The notes beneath the pieces are model-generated. The model was not told where the DNA came from and ran no database searches. It worked only from the letters and a program-made list of their open reading frames with translations. From JBBSBR01 sp038251135 (GTDB lineage Bacteria > Patescibacteriota > Saccharimonadia > UBA4664), in the NCBI GenBank assembly GCA_038251135.1, contig JBBSBR010000004.1:1-50994 (forward strand): a DNA stretch of 50,994 nt, written 5' to 3'. Within the stretch, counting starts at the first letter, position 1. Every line of letters starts with the position of its first letter. Position numbers and translations under genes: made by a program. Positions 31,113-40,070 of this stretch are shown here, one piece after another.

Positions 31113-33887
31113 ATGAATAAGAAGCCACTTCTCGTACTCTTCGACGGTTCAGCGGTTTTTCACCGCGGGTATCACGCCGTGCCGCACCTTTCGACCCGGG
31201 ACGGCCTCCCCACCAACGCCACGCTCGGCTTCGCCAATATCCTATTGCGGGTCCTCGGCGAACTCAAACCGACTTACGCGATCGTAACCTGGGATAAGTC
31301 GAGCAAATCATTTCGTAAGGAATGGTACCCGGAGTACAAGGCCAACCGGGTGAAGCAACCCGATGATCTCTATGCCCAAATTCCGACCACGCGCGAACTG
31401 GTCGATGCCATGAATATTCCGTGGATTGAACTCGATAATTATGAAGCCGACGATATTATCGGCACTTTGGCCCGCCAGGCCGAAGAGCGGGGCGATCTGG
31501 AAATTGTGATCGCGACCGGCGACAAGGATCAGCTGCAGCTCATCGATAATTTTACGGTCGTCGACATGTTTAATCCGCGAACCCCGGTTCCGACGCGCTA
31601 CGACTTGGCCAAAATGCAGGAAAAGTACGGCCTAACGCCCCAACAATTTATCGACTACAAAGCCATAGTCGGCGACCCAAGCGATAATATCCCCGGCGTT
31701 GCCGGCATCGGCGACATCGGCGCCCGCAAGCTGTTGGCCGAGTACAAAACCCTCGACGGCATCTATGAACATATCGACGAGATCACGGGCGGTATTCACG
31801 ACAAACTTGTTGCCAACAAGGACATGGCGTATCTCTCGCGCAGACTCTCGGTGATCGTCCTGGACGCGCCGGTTACCCTGGATCTTGAGCCGGCCCGGAT
31901 CGGCGACTATGACCGCGACAAAGTCCACGAGCTGTTTCGGCGGCTGGAGTTCAAAAGCCTGCTGTCGAAGCTCCCCGATCAGACCAACGGCGCGCAGTCA
32001 TCGGCCGCGACGACCGCCGGCCTGACGCTGTTTGGCGACGACAACGCGGCAGCCCCGATTAAGCGCACCCACCTCGAAAATGCTACCTATCGGACGATTA
32101 CGACCGAAGCCGATCTGGCCGCTCTTGCGCATCAGTTGGGCGAGCAGTCGATTTTTGCCTTCGACACCGAGACCACGTCGGTCGACACCATGGAGGCCAA
32201 GTTGGTCGGCATATCGGTCAGTTTCAAAGCCGACGAGGCCGCCTACATCCCCGTCGGCCACCAGACCGGCGCGCAACTAGATCAAGCGACCGTCATCAAT
32301 GCCCTAAAGGCCGTCTTCGAAGACCCGAGCATCGGCAAGACCGGCCACAATATTAAGTATGACTACGAAATACTGCGCCGCCACGGCATGAAGGTTGCGG
32401 GAATACGGTTCGACACCATGATTGCCGCCTTCCTCTTGAATTCACTCGGACGGTCCCAGAGTCTCGATGACCTGGCCTATGCCGAACTCGGGGTAGAGAT
32501 GATTCCCATCACCGAGCTCATCGGCGTCGGCAAAGATCAAATTACTTTCGACGGCACGGCGATCGACGAAGCCGCGACCTACGCCGCCGAAGACGCCGAC
32601 ATGTCCTGGCGGTTGTATGAGATTTTTAGTAAACGCCTGGCCGAGCAGTCGGAGCCCAATTCGTACGGCTGGAGCATGAACCGCTTGGCGAATGAAATCG
32701 AGTGGCCGATTATCCCCGTTTTGGGAGAGATGGAACTGGCCGGGATCGGCCTCGACGTTCCTCAGCTGGTTGAATTTGGCGTCAAGCTGACGGCCGACAT
32801 CGCAAACATCAAAGAGGAGGTGTATAAGCTGGCGGGCGAAGAGTTTAACCTGGGCTCGCCGTCTCAGCTCGCCCAAATCCTCTACGGCCGTCTGGGGCTT
32901 TCGACCGCCGGACTCAAAAAGGGCAAGACCGGCTACTCGACGGCTGCCGGCGAGCTGGAGAAGCTGCGTCACGCCCACCCCATGGTGGAACTGATTATGC
33001 AGTTTCGCGAGTTGGATAAGCTCAAAAATACCTACGTCGACGCTCTACCCGAGTTGGTGAAAGCCGACGGCCGGATTCATACGAGTTTTAATCTCACCAT
33101 CGCCCAGACCGGGCGTTTGAGCTCGACCAACCCCAATTTGCAGAATATTCCCGTTCGGAGCGAGCTTGGACGTCAGATACGCTCGGCCTTTGTCGCGCCT
33201 GCCGGCCGAACTTTCATTTCGGCCGACTATTCGCAGATCGAGCTCAGAGTGGCAGCCGCCCTGTCCCAGGATCCGGCGATGCTGGCGACTTTTCGAGCTG
33301 GTCACGACCTGCATGCCGCAACCGCCGGCGAACTGTACAATGTGCCGCTCGAAGAGGTCACCAAGGAGCAGCGCTACGCCGCCAAGACGATCAACTTCGG
33401 TGTGCTGTACGGCATGAGCGCCCACGGCTTGAGCGTCGCAACGGATATGGATCCGAAGGAGGCCGGCGAGTTTATTAAGCGTTACTTCGGGGTCCGCCCT
33501 AAATTAGCCGAATACATTGAAGCCACCAAGCAGTTCGGTTACGACCATGACTACACCGAGACCCTCTTTGGTCGCCGCCGCCCGTGTCCGGAGATCCGCT
33601 CCAATAATTTCCAGATTCGCAGCAGCGCCGAACGTATGGCCGTGAACGTGCCGATTCAGGGTACGGCGGCCGACATCATTAAGTTGGCTATGGTAGAGCT
33701 GGCTCCGAAATTACCCGAGGGCGCAAAACTTCTTCTACAGATTCATGACGAACTTATTGTAGAGGTCGACGAGGCTCAGGCGACGGCGGTGGCCGAGATA
33801 GTGGAGGCAACTATGGAGCAGGTCATCGACATCGGCGTGCCACTTGTTGTGGATACCGAGATCGGCACCAATTGGGGCGTTTTGTAA
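31113..33887 (+). CDS. polA: DNA polymerase I
   Basis: The 924-residue enzyme fills gaps and removes primers. It has an N-terminal 5'-3' nuclease (about 1-290, with NYEADDIIGTLA and VGDPSDNIPGVAGIG), a 3'-5' exonuclease with intact acidic residues (FAFDTETTSVDT, GHNIKYDYEIL, YAAEDADMSW), and a polymerase domain with motif A ADYSQIELRVAA, motif B KTINFGVLYGMSAHGL and motif C QIHDELIVEV. All three activities look functional, which is fuller than many reduced genomes keep. Confidence 0.98.
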   Translation: MNKKPLLVLFDGSAVFHRGYHAVPHLSTRDGLPTNATLGFANILLRVLGELKPTYAIVTWDKSSKSFRKEWYPEYKANRVKQPDDLYAQIPTTRELVDAMNIPWIELDNYEADDIIGTLARQAEERGDLEIVIATGDKDQLQLIDNFTVVDMFNPRTPVPTRYDLAKMQEKYGLTPQQFIDYKAIVGDPSDNIPGVAGIGDIGARKLLAEYKTLDGIYEHIDEITGGIHDKLVANKDMAYLSRRLSVIVLDAPVTLDLEPARIGDYDRDKVHELFRRLEFKSLLSKLPDQTNGAQSSAATTAGLTLFGDDNAAAPIKRTHLENATYRTITTEADLAALAHQLGEQSIFAFDTETTSVDTMEAKLVGISVSFKADEAAYIPVGHQTGAQLDQATVINALKAVFEDPSIGKTGHNIKYDYEILRRHGMKVAGIRFDTMIAAFLLNSLGRSQSLDDLAYAELGVEMIPITELIGVGKDQITFDGTAIDEAATYAAEDADMSWRLYEIFSKRLAEQSEPNSYGWSMNRLANEIEWPIIPVLGEMELAGIGLDVPQLVEFGVKLTADIANIKEEVYKLAGEEFNLGSPSQLAQILYGRLGLSTAGLKKGKTGYSTAAGELEKLRHAHPMVELIMQFRELDKLKNTYVDALPELVKADGRIHTSFNLTIAQTGRLSSTNPNLQNIPVRSELGRQIRSAFVAPAGRTFISADYSQIELRVAAALSQDPAMLATFRAGHDLHAATAGELYNVPLEEVTKEQRYAAKTINFGVLYGMSAHGLSVATDMDPKEAGEFIKRYFGVRPKLAEYIEATKQFGYDHDYTETLFGRRRPCPEIRSNNFQIRSSAERMAVNVPIQGTAADIIKLAMVELAPKLPEGAKLLLQIHDELIVEVDEAQATAVAEIVEATMEQVIDIGVPLVVDTEIGTNWGVL

Positions 33888-33991
33888 ATTTTTTATTTGC
33901 GGATCGGGCAATCCCTTAATTTACAGATGCAGCCCGTAGTTATCTTACCATCGGAGCCGTATTGATCGACTGGGTCGTATGCAAATGTGAT

Positions 33992-34014
33992 ACTAGTGTA
34001 CTGAGTACACTAGT
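33992..34014 (+). promoter_or_regulatory. Palindromic operator of the PadR-like gene
   Basis: ACTAGTGTAC-TGA-GTACACTAGT: perfect 10-bp arms with a 3-bp centre, 7 nt before the ATG and overlapping TAGTGT, a possible -10. The position and symmetry fit autorepression. Confidence 0.75.
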
Positions 34015-34021
34015 GTATAGA

Positions 34022-34324
34022 ATGATCACCTCTTCCCCGAGTCCTATAACCGTTTGGATACTTGCGGCCTTGGCCGCCGGTCCGAACCATGCCTACGGAG
34101 TTACGCAACAACTTCAGGAAGACTACAAGGGTCTGGAATACACAAGCGATAGGAGCGTTTACGCGGCGCTCAAACGTATGGAGGTGGAAAAGCTAGTAAA
34201 AGGCGAGAGAGTCGATGCCACAAAGCATAGGAGATATTTCTTAACTCCCTTTGGCCGCAGGATATTGGGACGGGAAAAACTCAAAGCGGAGCGCCTCGTC
34301 TTGCTGGTCCGGCAGCGGCTCTAA
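34022..34324 (+). CDS. PadR-family transcriptional regulator
   Basis: The 100-residue winged-helix protein shows SPITVWILAALAAGPNHAYGVTQQL (the LxLLxxGPxHGYxI pattern), SDRSVYAALKRMEVEKLVKGER (recognition helix and wing) and YFLTPFGRRIL (YxLTxxG). PadR proteins are dimeric repressors. The start is set at ATG 34022, right after the palindrome; an in-frame upstream start would read through the operator. It overlaps DUF427 tail-to-tail by 4 nt. The likely target is its own promoter. Confidence 0.85.
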   Translation: MITSSPSPITVWILAALAAGPNHAYGVTQQLQEDYKGLEYTSDRSVYAALKRMEVEKLVKGERVDATKHRRYFLTPFGRRILGREKLKAERLVLLVRQRL

Positions 34325-34611
34325 CTAACCTCGACGTCGCTGCCGAAGCTGACATAATTACTGAAGTCGGTACCGATCTTTTGGATCGCTTCCGGAGCGG
34401 GCCGTTCATAGGTAGTGGCCGCGTCGATACACTCAAGGCCCTCGGTCATAATGGTGTAGCGGGTCGTTACGCCGAGGTCGGTCGTCTCGGTGGTATCCGA
34501 CGGCACGAAGTATTCTCTATGCACGGCGTCGGCCGGGAAGAAGATATCTCCCCCAATCGTGATCGTTGCGTCGCTCTCAGCGAGCACCTCGCCGTTCCAG
34601 ACTGCCTTCAT
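34321..34611 (-). CDS. DUF427-family protein
   Basis: The 96-residue protein begins MKAVWNGEVLAESDATITIGGDIFFPADAVHREYF, ending SNYVSFGSDVEVS. The KAVWNG-E-L-A-E-S opening, the FPPDSV-like segment and the final VxFxxxVEV match DUF427, a small beta-rich cytoplasmic family of unknown function. The middle (EPSDTTxxxxxKGxAxYY in the family) is altered here to VPSDTTETTDLGVTTRYTI. GAGGG precedes the ATG. Confidence 0.8.
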   Translation of the reverse strand: MKAVWNGEVLAESDATITIGGDIFFPADAVHREYFVPSDTTETTDLGVTTRYTIMTEGLECIDAATTYERPAPEAIQKIGTDFSNYVSFGSDVEVS

Positions 34612-34687
34612 GAATAACCCTCATTAGTATATTCATTGTAGCCGATATCGGAGCTAATGATATGATGACTATCCAGAAGGGGACGGT

Positions 34688-35572
34688 ATGCCGGAAGGAC
34701 CGGAGGTCGAAACAATCAGGCGGGGATTGGAGCTGGGCATCGTCGGTCAGCAGATTTCGGCTGTCGAGGTTCTGTGGGAGAAGAGTTTTCCCGTACCGGC
34801 TGATCTCCTGAATGAGATCATCGTGGGCGCGCAAGTAAAACATTTGGGGCGTCACGCGAAGGTCTTGGTCATTGAGCTGAGCAACGACTACAGTCTGCTA
34901 TTTCATCTCAAGATGACCGGCCAATTGGTGCTCGTGAAGGCCGACGGCGAACGATTTGCCGGCGGCCATCCGAGCCAGAGTATGCGCGATCCGCTGCCGG
35001 ATCGCTCTACCAAGGCTATCTTTGACTTCATATCGGGCGACCGGCTCTTCTTTAACGACTTTCGTAAATTCGGCTGGATCAAACTCGTACCGACGGGCGA
35101 GGTGATGAACGATCCGCTGATTGCGCGCCTCGGTCCGGAAGTTCTCAGTCCTGAATTCTCGTTGCCGTACTTCAGGGCGATCTTGAAGCGGCGCGGTCGA
35201 TCGCTGATAAAGGCTCTGATTCTCGACCAAAGCACCGTATCGGGCGTGGGCAATATCTACGCCGACGAGAGCCTGCATCTGGCCAAAATTCATCCGGCGA
35301 GGCTGTCGGGATCGCTCACGCCCGCCGAGGCCAAGCGCCTTCACTTGGCGATTCGCGACATCATCGCGAGCGGGATCGAGCACGGCGGCACGAGCTTCAG
35401 TAATTACGTGAACGCTCTGGGCGGCAAAGGCGACTACTTGGATCACGCCCGGGTATTTCGGCGCGAAGGTCAGCCCTGCCCCGAGTGCGGCACGATCATC
35501 GACAAGCTCCGCGTGGCGGGCCGGGGTACTCATATCTGCAAAACGTGCCAGCCTTTGGCCAAAACGCGCTAA
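34688..35572 (+). CDS. mutM: Formamidopyrimidine-DNA glycosylase
   Basis: The 294-residue enzyme removes 8-oxoguanine and related lesions and nicks the site. The mature N-terminus PEGPEVETIRRGL gives the catalytic Pro and Glu, FHLKMTGQL the lysine, FNDFRKFGW and SGVGNIYADESL the helix-two-turn-helix contacts, and CPECG with CKTC (about 264-287) the zinc finger. AGAAGGGG upstream of the ATG is a good ribosome site. It is followed 10 nt later by holA. Confidence 0.97.
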   Translation: MPEGPEVETIRRGLELGIVGQQISAVEVLWEKSFPVPADLLNEIIVGAQVKHLGRHAKVLVIELSNDYSLLFHLKMTGQLVLVKADGERFAGGHPSQSMRDPLPDRSTKAIFDFISGDRLFFNDFRKFGWIKLVPTGEVMNDPLIARLGPEVLSPEFSLPYFRAILKRRGRSLIKALILDQSTVSGVGNIYADESLHLAKIHPARLSGSLTPAEAKRLHLAIRDIIASGIEHGGTSFSNYVNALGGKGDYLDHARVFRREGQPCPECGTIIDKLRVAGRGTHICKTCQPLAKTR

Positions 35573-35582
35573 ACTGACTAAT

Positions 35583-36524
35583 ATGATCTTCTTCTTTTAC
35601 GGACCAAATGCCTACGCGCGCAACGAACAGCTAAATCAAATGATTGCGCAGTACACCAAGAAAACCGGTTCGGATATCGGACTTGAACGCATCGGCGGAT
35701 CGGGCGTTAAACTCGAGACGCTGCGAGCCGATATTACGGCCGTGCCGTTTCTGACGACCAGCCGGCTCGTCATTGTCGAAGACGTGGCGTCCAACAAGGC
35801 CGTTTCTCCGAAATTGGCCGAGCTCATGGCGATGGTACCGAGTTCGACCGTGGTCGTCATTGTGGAGCGCGAGATCGACCAGCGCACCATTGCCTTCAAA
35901 GAGCTCAAAAAAGCCGATAAAGTCATGAAATTCGAGCCCCTCGCGAGGCCGCAGCTCGTTAACTGGATTAAGCGTGAAGTTGATGCGGTTGGGACCTCGA
36001 TCGACAGCCCGGCCGTCAACGCCCTGATTGAAGCCTGCGGCGACGATCAATGGCGTTTGAGCCAAGAGATAAACAAGTTGGCCAATTACGACTCGACTAT
36101 TTCGGTAAAGAGCGTCCGCGAGATGGTGACTCCGAGCGTGGAACAGTCGATATTTGAACTCGTGGAGGCCATGACGGCCGGCCGCGGGGATACGGCGATC
36201 GCCGGGTATCATCGGCTCCTCCAGATGAAGGAGAGCGAGCTGGGGGTGCTGGCCATGATCCAGTGGCAGCTTCGTAATCTGCTGCTGGCCAAGACCGCTC
36301 CCGGAATGACGGCGGGCGAACTCGCAAAGGCTACCGGCATGTCGCCCTACGTGGCCGGCAAAATGCAGACGGCCCAGCGCCGTATCAGTCAGGAGCGTCT
36401 GGTGGCGGCCTTTAAGCAGGCGGCCGATTGCGAATACGATATTAAGTCGGGCCGGATTAAGGGCGAGGTGGGCGTGGAACAGCTGATCTATAGGGTGGCG
36501 CTGTTGAGCCGCGCCAAGGCTTAG
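35583..36524 (+). CDS. holA: DNA polymerase III delta subunit
   Basis: The 313-residue clamp-loader subunit opens the sliding clamp. It begins IFFFYGPNAYARNEQL, a degenerate P-loop region normal for delta. LRADITAVPFLTTSRLVIVEDV is the clamp-binding helix, and CGDDQWRLSQEINKLANY plus the C-terminal collar segment VAAFKQAADCEYDIKSGRIKGEVGVEQLI are typical. TAAACT (35570-35575), which includes the stop of mutM, lies 7 nt before the ATG: leaderless. Confidence 0.93.
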   Translation: MIFFFYGPNAYARNEQLNQMIAQYTKKTGSDIGLERIGGSGVKLETLRADITAVPFLTTSRLVIVEDVASNKAVSPKLAELMAMVPSSTVVVIVEREIDQRTIAFKELKKADKVMKFEPLARPQLVNWIKREVDAVGTSIDSPAVNALIEACGDDQWRLSQEINKLANYDSTISVKSVREMVTPSVEQSIFELVEAMTAGRGDTAIAGYHRLLQMKESELGVLAMIQWQLRNLLLAKTAPGMTAGELAKATGMSPYVAGKMQTAQRRISQERLVAAFKQAADCEYDIKSGRIKGEVGVEQLIYRVALLSRAKA

Positions 36525-36736
36525 TAGCCGTTCTCAGCGTCATCTTCCTTGATGGCTTCGAGGATCGTCTCAAGGTCGCTCATAACGAGCGAGATAGCCT
36601 GAAGCTCGCCTTTGGCCAGCCAGGCGTTGCCCGGGGTAGTGCCGTAGTCCCGGAGCTGGGTAGTCCGATCGGTGAGTATCTGGATAGCTTCGAGTAGTTC
36701 GGCGCGCAGGGGATCGATGGGTGGTTGCTTGGTCAT
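36521..36736 (-). CDS. Small helical protein of unknown function
   Basis: The 71-residue, mostly helical, acidic product (LRAELLEAIQILTDRTTQLRDYG, ELQAISLVMSDLETILEAIKEDD) is soluble. It overlaps the holA 3' end by 4 nt. TAGTGT and AGGA lie just before its ATG, so either leaderless or ribosome-site initiation is possible. No family recognised. Confidence 0.65.
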   Translation of the reverse strand: MTKQPPIDPLRAELLEAIQILTDRTTQLRDYGTTPGNAWLAKGELQAISLVMSDLETILEAIKEDDAENGY

Positions 36737-36790
36737 GTGTCCTACACTAACGTGTTGAGCTGAACGAGTCCAGATCAGGAGAGTATTCTG

Positions 36791-37369
36791 CTACCGCTTG
36801 ACCGCCAGAGCCGCGGTGTAGGTTCGGCTCTGCTTGAGCTTGTCGTAATTGCCGAAGACCTCGCTAAGGTGGCGCTTCATATAGTCTTTGAGGCCGGAGA
36901 TCGTGACGACGTAGAGGCGTCCGCCCGGATTGAGGCGGGCATACGCATCGGCCAGGAAGATACTCAGCAGCTCTCCGCCGATTTTGGCCGGTATGTTCGA
37001 CACGATCACGTCAAATTTGAGCTCAGAATCGACTTGGTCGAAGCCGTTTGAGAGGTAGGCTTTGGCGTTTGTGAGCTTATTTAGCTCAATATTGCGGTTG
37101 GAGTAGTCTATGGCCACAAAATCCTTGTCGACGAGGTGCGTTTGGCCGTCCGGTGCGAGTGTGGCCAGCACGAGGCCGAGCGGGCCGTAGCCGCAACCGA
37201 GGTCGAGGCAGTTGTCGCCCGGGTTAATCTCCAGCTGATCGACCAGGAGGCCGGTGCCTTCATCGATACCTTTCGGGCTGAAGAGACCCCATGTCGATAC
37301 GAATTTAAACGAGCGGTTACGCAGGGTTGCGGCAAAAGTAATATCTTGGCGGAGTTCATCGATGGTCAT
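36791..37369 (-). CDS. RsmC-like class I SAM methyltransferase
   Basis: The 192-residue single-domain protein has the SAM site CLDLGCGYGPLGLVLA, HLVDKDFVAIDYSNRN and the catalytic-region segment FDVIVSNIPAKIGG (NIPA in place of NPP-F/Y). The family methylates guanine N2 in 16S rRNA, but target choice cannot be read from sequence. AAGGG is 7 nt upstream of the ATG. It lies downstream of rpsT, behind that gene's terminator. Confidence 0.85.
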   Translation of the reverse strand: MTIDELRQDITFAATLRNRSFKFVSTWGLFSPKGIDEGTGLLVDQLEINPGDNCLDLGCGYGPLGLVLATLAPDGQTHLVDKDFVAIDYSNRNIELNKLTNAKAYLSNGFDQVDSELKFDVIVSNIPAKIGGELLSIFLADAYARLNPGGRLYVVTISGLKDYMKRHLSEVFGNYDKLKQSRTYTAALAVKR

Positions 37370-37388
37370 AATTATGCCCTTACAGGAA

Positions 37389-37410
37389 GAAAGGCCCGGG
37401 TGGGCCTTTC
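37389..37410 (-). terminator. Terminator of rpsT
   Basis: GAAAGGCCC/GGGCCTTTC with a 4-nt loop; on the minus strand it is followed by TTCC. Confidence 0.75.
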
Positions 37411-37419
37411 GTACGGTGA

Positions 37420-37833
37420 TTATTTAGCGGACTTGTCGGCCTTGGGGGCGGCTGCCTTCTTGGGGGCGGCCTTCTTGGCCGAGGCTTTCTTGGCGGTTAC
37501 GGCCTTCTTGGAAGCGGCCGACTTGCCGGCTCCCTTGGTGGTAGCGGCCTTGATCTCATCGGGAGCGATATTGGTAGCCTTGGTGACGGCTACGGCGAGC
37601 TGAGATTTGCGGCGGGCAGCCGTGTTCTTGTGGAAGGTACCCTTGCGTACGGCACGATCGATCTCGGAATAGGCCTCGTTGAGCTTAATCTGGATATCCT
37701 CGGCCGAACCCTCAACGATTGCCTCGTGCAACGCCTGGACGTCCTGCTTGACGGCGCGCTTGGTCTGGAGGTTGCGGCTGCGGCGGGTAATGGACTGCTT
37801 GGCGCGCTTAATGGCTGACTTAATGATTGGCAT
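37420..37833 (-). CDS. rpsT: Ribosomal protein S20 with a long Lys/Ala tail
   Basis: The first about 88 residues are a normal S20 (MPIIKSAIKRAKQSITRRSRNLQTKR, KGTFHKNTAARRKSQLA). A further about 50 residues rich in Lys and Ala (AASKKAVTAKKASAKKAAPKK) extend it to 137, where S20 is usually 85-95. The tail resembles histone-H1-like repeats and could bind rRNA or DNA. AAGGA is 6 nt before the ATG. Confidence 0.95.
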   Translation of the reverse strand: MPIIKSAIKRAKQSITRRSRNLQTKRAVKQDVQALHEAIVEGSAEDIQIKLNEAYSEIDRAVRKGTFHKNTAARRKSQLAVAVTKATNIAPDEIKAATTKGAGKSAASKKAVTAKKASAKKAAPKKAAAPKADKSAK

Positions 37834-38142
37834 AGGGTTCCTTATGTGTGCTTGATGTGTGTAGACCGCCGGTGTGGCGATGATCGGCTATGGTAGCCTG
37901 CTCGAAACTAAATCTGCAGTTTACGCTGCGGCCAACCGGCCATAAAATGCCAGTTCTCGCTCAACGTACCTATAGGTATGTTTCACTCGACCTGGCAATT
38001 TCTGACTCGCTTGGATCATCAGCCTAACCAGACACATTTTGTATTGAGCAGGCTATAGCCAAATACCAATGGAATATACCGTATTTGAGATCATTTGTAA
38101 AGTAATCGCCGCCTCTCCGCGAAGGGAACATAAGCGCTAATG
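37834..38142 (-). promoter_or_regulatory. Intergenic region with rpsT promoter and long leader
   Basis: On the minus strand, TTGCCA (37993-37998) and TATAGG (37969-37974) with an 18-bp spacer would start rpsT mRNA near 37962, giving a leader of about 130 nt. The ACCTATAGGT palindrome overlaps the -10. The rest, up to the divergent promoter at 38143, shows no gene. Confidence 0.5.
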
Positions 38143-38171
38143 TTGACAAAAAGGTATTTTTCTAGTATATT
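38143..38171 (+). promoter_or_regulatory. Consensus promoter of the DHH-like gene
   Basis: TTGACA, 17-bp spacer, TATATT. A GTTTAA/TTAAAC hairpin and GAGG follow in the 30-nt leader. Confidence 0.85.
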
Positions 38172-38207
38172 GATATATTGTTTAACGCTTAAACGCACGA
38201 TGAGGCT

Positions 38208-39326
38208 ATGGATCTAACTCCCAAACAGCAGACTTCCGAGGCTATCCGCCAAGCGGAGTCGATTCTGATACTTACCGGTCAGAACCCGTCGATCGACCAG
38301 ACGACGGCGGTTTTGTCGATGGCCATGATCCTGCGCAAGTTCGGCAAGAAGGTCAGTGCGCTCATTAGCGATCCGGTGCCGCAGCAGCTTAGCTTCCTCG
38401 ACCAGTCAGGTTTGGACCGGAATCTCAGCGGGATGCGGGACTTTATATTGAAGCTTGACGTTACCAAGAGCGAAGTCGACAAGCTGCGGTACGAAGTAGA
38501 GGGATCCAAACTGCAAATCTTTATAACGCCGAGCAAGGGCGGCTTTGCGCCGAGTGACGTGACGTTTGATTACGGCGACTTCCAGTACGACCTGGCCATC
38601 GTGTTGGGCGTACCCACTCGCGGACGGATTGATCGGATTTATCACGAACACCAGGGCATATTTACGGCCATCCCTTTGATTAATATCGATTTTCACCGCT
38701 CCAATGAAAACTACGGCGCTGTTAACCTGATCGAACCTAACGCCTCGAGTCTGTGTGAGATTTTGGTGGCGACCAGCGAGAGCCTCCAGACGGGCCTGAT
38801 CGATGCCGAGATCGCGACGGTCATGCTGACTGGTCTCATGGCCTCAACCGACCGCTTCACCGCCGCCCATACGACCTCCAAGAGCCTCACGGTGGCAGCC
38901 CAGCTAATGGCCGCCGGTGCCCGCCAGCAAGCCGTAGTGAAGTCGCTTTATCGAACGGGCGACCGCGACACGCGTCCGGCGAACAATCCCAAGCCCGAAC
39001 AGCCGCGCCGTGACAATCCGCCCTATAAACCGTCGGCCAGTCAGCCGCCGCAAACTCCTCAGGAAATTAAGCCTGCCGAGCCGGCACGCCGGGAGCCGGA
39101 GATTGCGCCCGTTCAGGCTGCTAGCGAACCGGTTGTCGAAGCCATTGGACCGGTACCTCAGGTCGATAACTTCGATCGGGAGCCGATAATCGACCCCGCG
39201 CACATCGAGCTGGCGACCGACGGCAACGACTTTGATCCCAATATGGAAGTGGCCGACTTTGCCGCAGCCGCCCAGATTCTGCAGGAGCGTCTCAACCGGG
39301 AACTTCCGGGCGAAGCTGAGCGCTAA
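38208..39326 (+). CDS. Degenerate DHH-family (NrnA-like) protein
   Basis: The first about 250 of 372 residues follow the NrnA/RecJ-like DHH fold, including the family-like IPLINIDFHRSNENYGAVNLIEPNASSLCEIL and LTGLMASTDRFTAAHTTSKSL. The signature DHH reads DFH, and the N-terminal DxDG metal motif is replaced by QNPSIDQTTAV. Metal-dependent hydrolysis therefore looks lost. A Pro/Gln/Arg-rich disordered tail (about 252-340) replaces the DHHA1 domain. It lies before truB, where nrnA is often found. A nucleotide- or RNA-binding role is possible. Confidence 0.78.
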   Translation: MDLTPKQQTSEAIRQAESILILTGQNPSIDQTTAVLSMAMILRKFGKKVSALISDPVPQQLSFLDQSGLDRNLSGMRDFILKLDVTKSEVDKLRYEVEGSKLQIFITPSKGGFAPSDVTFDYGDFQYDLAIVLGVPTRGRIDRIYHEHQGIFTAIPLINIDFHRSNENYGAVNLIEPNASSLCEILVATSESLQTGLIDAEIATVMLTGLMASTDRFTAAHTTSKSLTVAAQLMAAGARQQAVVKSLYRTGDRDTRPANNPKPEQPRRDNPPYKPSASQPPQTPQEIKPAEPARREPEIAPVQAASEPVVEAIGPVPQVDNFDREPIIDPAHIELATDGNDFDPNMEVADFAAAAQILQERLNRELPGEAER

Positions 39327-39352
39327 CAGCCTGAATAAGGTATGATTTTCAG

Positions 39353-39378
39353 AAAGCGAGCCAAAGAGGCTCGCTTTT
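39353..39378 (+). terminator. Terminator before truB
   Basis: AAAGCGAGCC, loop AAAGA, GGCTCGCTTTT. Confidence 0.88.
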
Positions 39379-39398
39379 GGGTATAAACTAAGGACTAT

Positions 39399-40070
39399 AT
39401 GGAACTAAACGGCCTGCTACTCATCAATAAGCCCATCGGCATTTCATCGTTCGATGTGATTCGGGCGTTGCGCCGCCAGACCGGCGCGCGCAAGATTGGC
39501 CATGCCGGCACGCTCGATCCGCTGGCGAGCGGATTAATGTTGCTGTTGTTTGGCGCTGCCTGCAAGCAGGCCGAGCTTCTGACTAAGCTGGACAAGTCCT
39601 ACCTGGGTCAGATCACCCTAGGCGCTAACTCCACGACCGGCGATAACGAGGGCGAGAAGACCCCCGTGAGCGATCTGGTGCCGGCGGAGGCGGAGGTTCT
39701 GGCCGCGCTGTCGGAGCTAACCGGCGAGATTACTCAGACGCCGTCCAAATATTCGGCCATCAAGATCGACGGAAAGGAAGCCTACAAGCGGGCTCGGGCG
39801 GGCGAAGAGGTGAAGATGCCGAGCCGGCAGGTGACGGTTTACTCGAATGAACTGGTTGACTATAAATATCCAATTATTGAACTCAATTCTAGCGTTTCCA
39901 GCGGTACGTACATTCGCAGTTTGGCCGAGGATCTAGGCGGTTTGTTGGGTACGGGCGGCTACTTGAGTGGTCTCGTTAGAACCAAAGTAGGAAATTATGG
40001 CCTGGACGAAGCCCAGGTACTCGATGAGGTCGATTTTGCCGTTGCTGAGCAGCATTTGCTTGACATTTAA
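39399..40070 (+). CDS. truB: tRNA pseudouridine(55) synthase TruB
   Basis: The 223-residue enzyme makes pseudouridine 55 in the T-loop. GLLLINKPIGISSFDVIRALRR opens the catalytic domain; the nucleophilic Asp is in KIGHAGTLDPLASGLM; QTPSKYSAIKIDGKEAYKRAR and SGTYIRSLAEDLG follow. The C-terminal PUA domain present in larger homologues is missing, giving a minimal enzyme. AAGGA lies 4 nt before the ATG. Confidence 0.96.
   Translation: MELNGLLLINKPIGISSFDVIRALRRQTGARKIGHAGTLDPLASGLMLLLFGAACKQAELLTKLDKSYLGQITLGANSTTGDNEGEKTPVSDLVPAEAEVLAALSELTGEITQTPSKYSAIKIDGKEAYKRARAGEEVKMPSRQVTVYSNELVDYKYPIIELNSSVSSGTYIRSLAEDLGGLLGTGGYLSGLVRTKVGNYGLDEAQVLDEVDFAVAEQHLLDI

Noticed and set aside
33962..34021. 20-residue N-terminal extension of the PadR gene
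   Set aside because: It would translate through the palindromic operator; the family begins at the MITSSPSPITVWIL segment.
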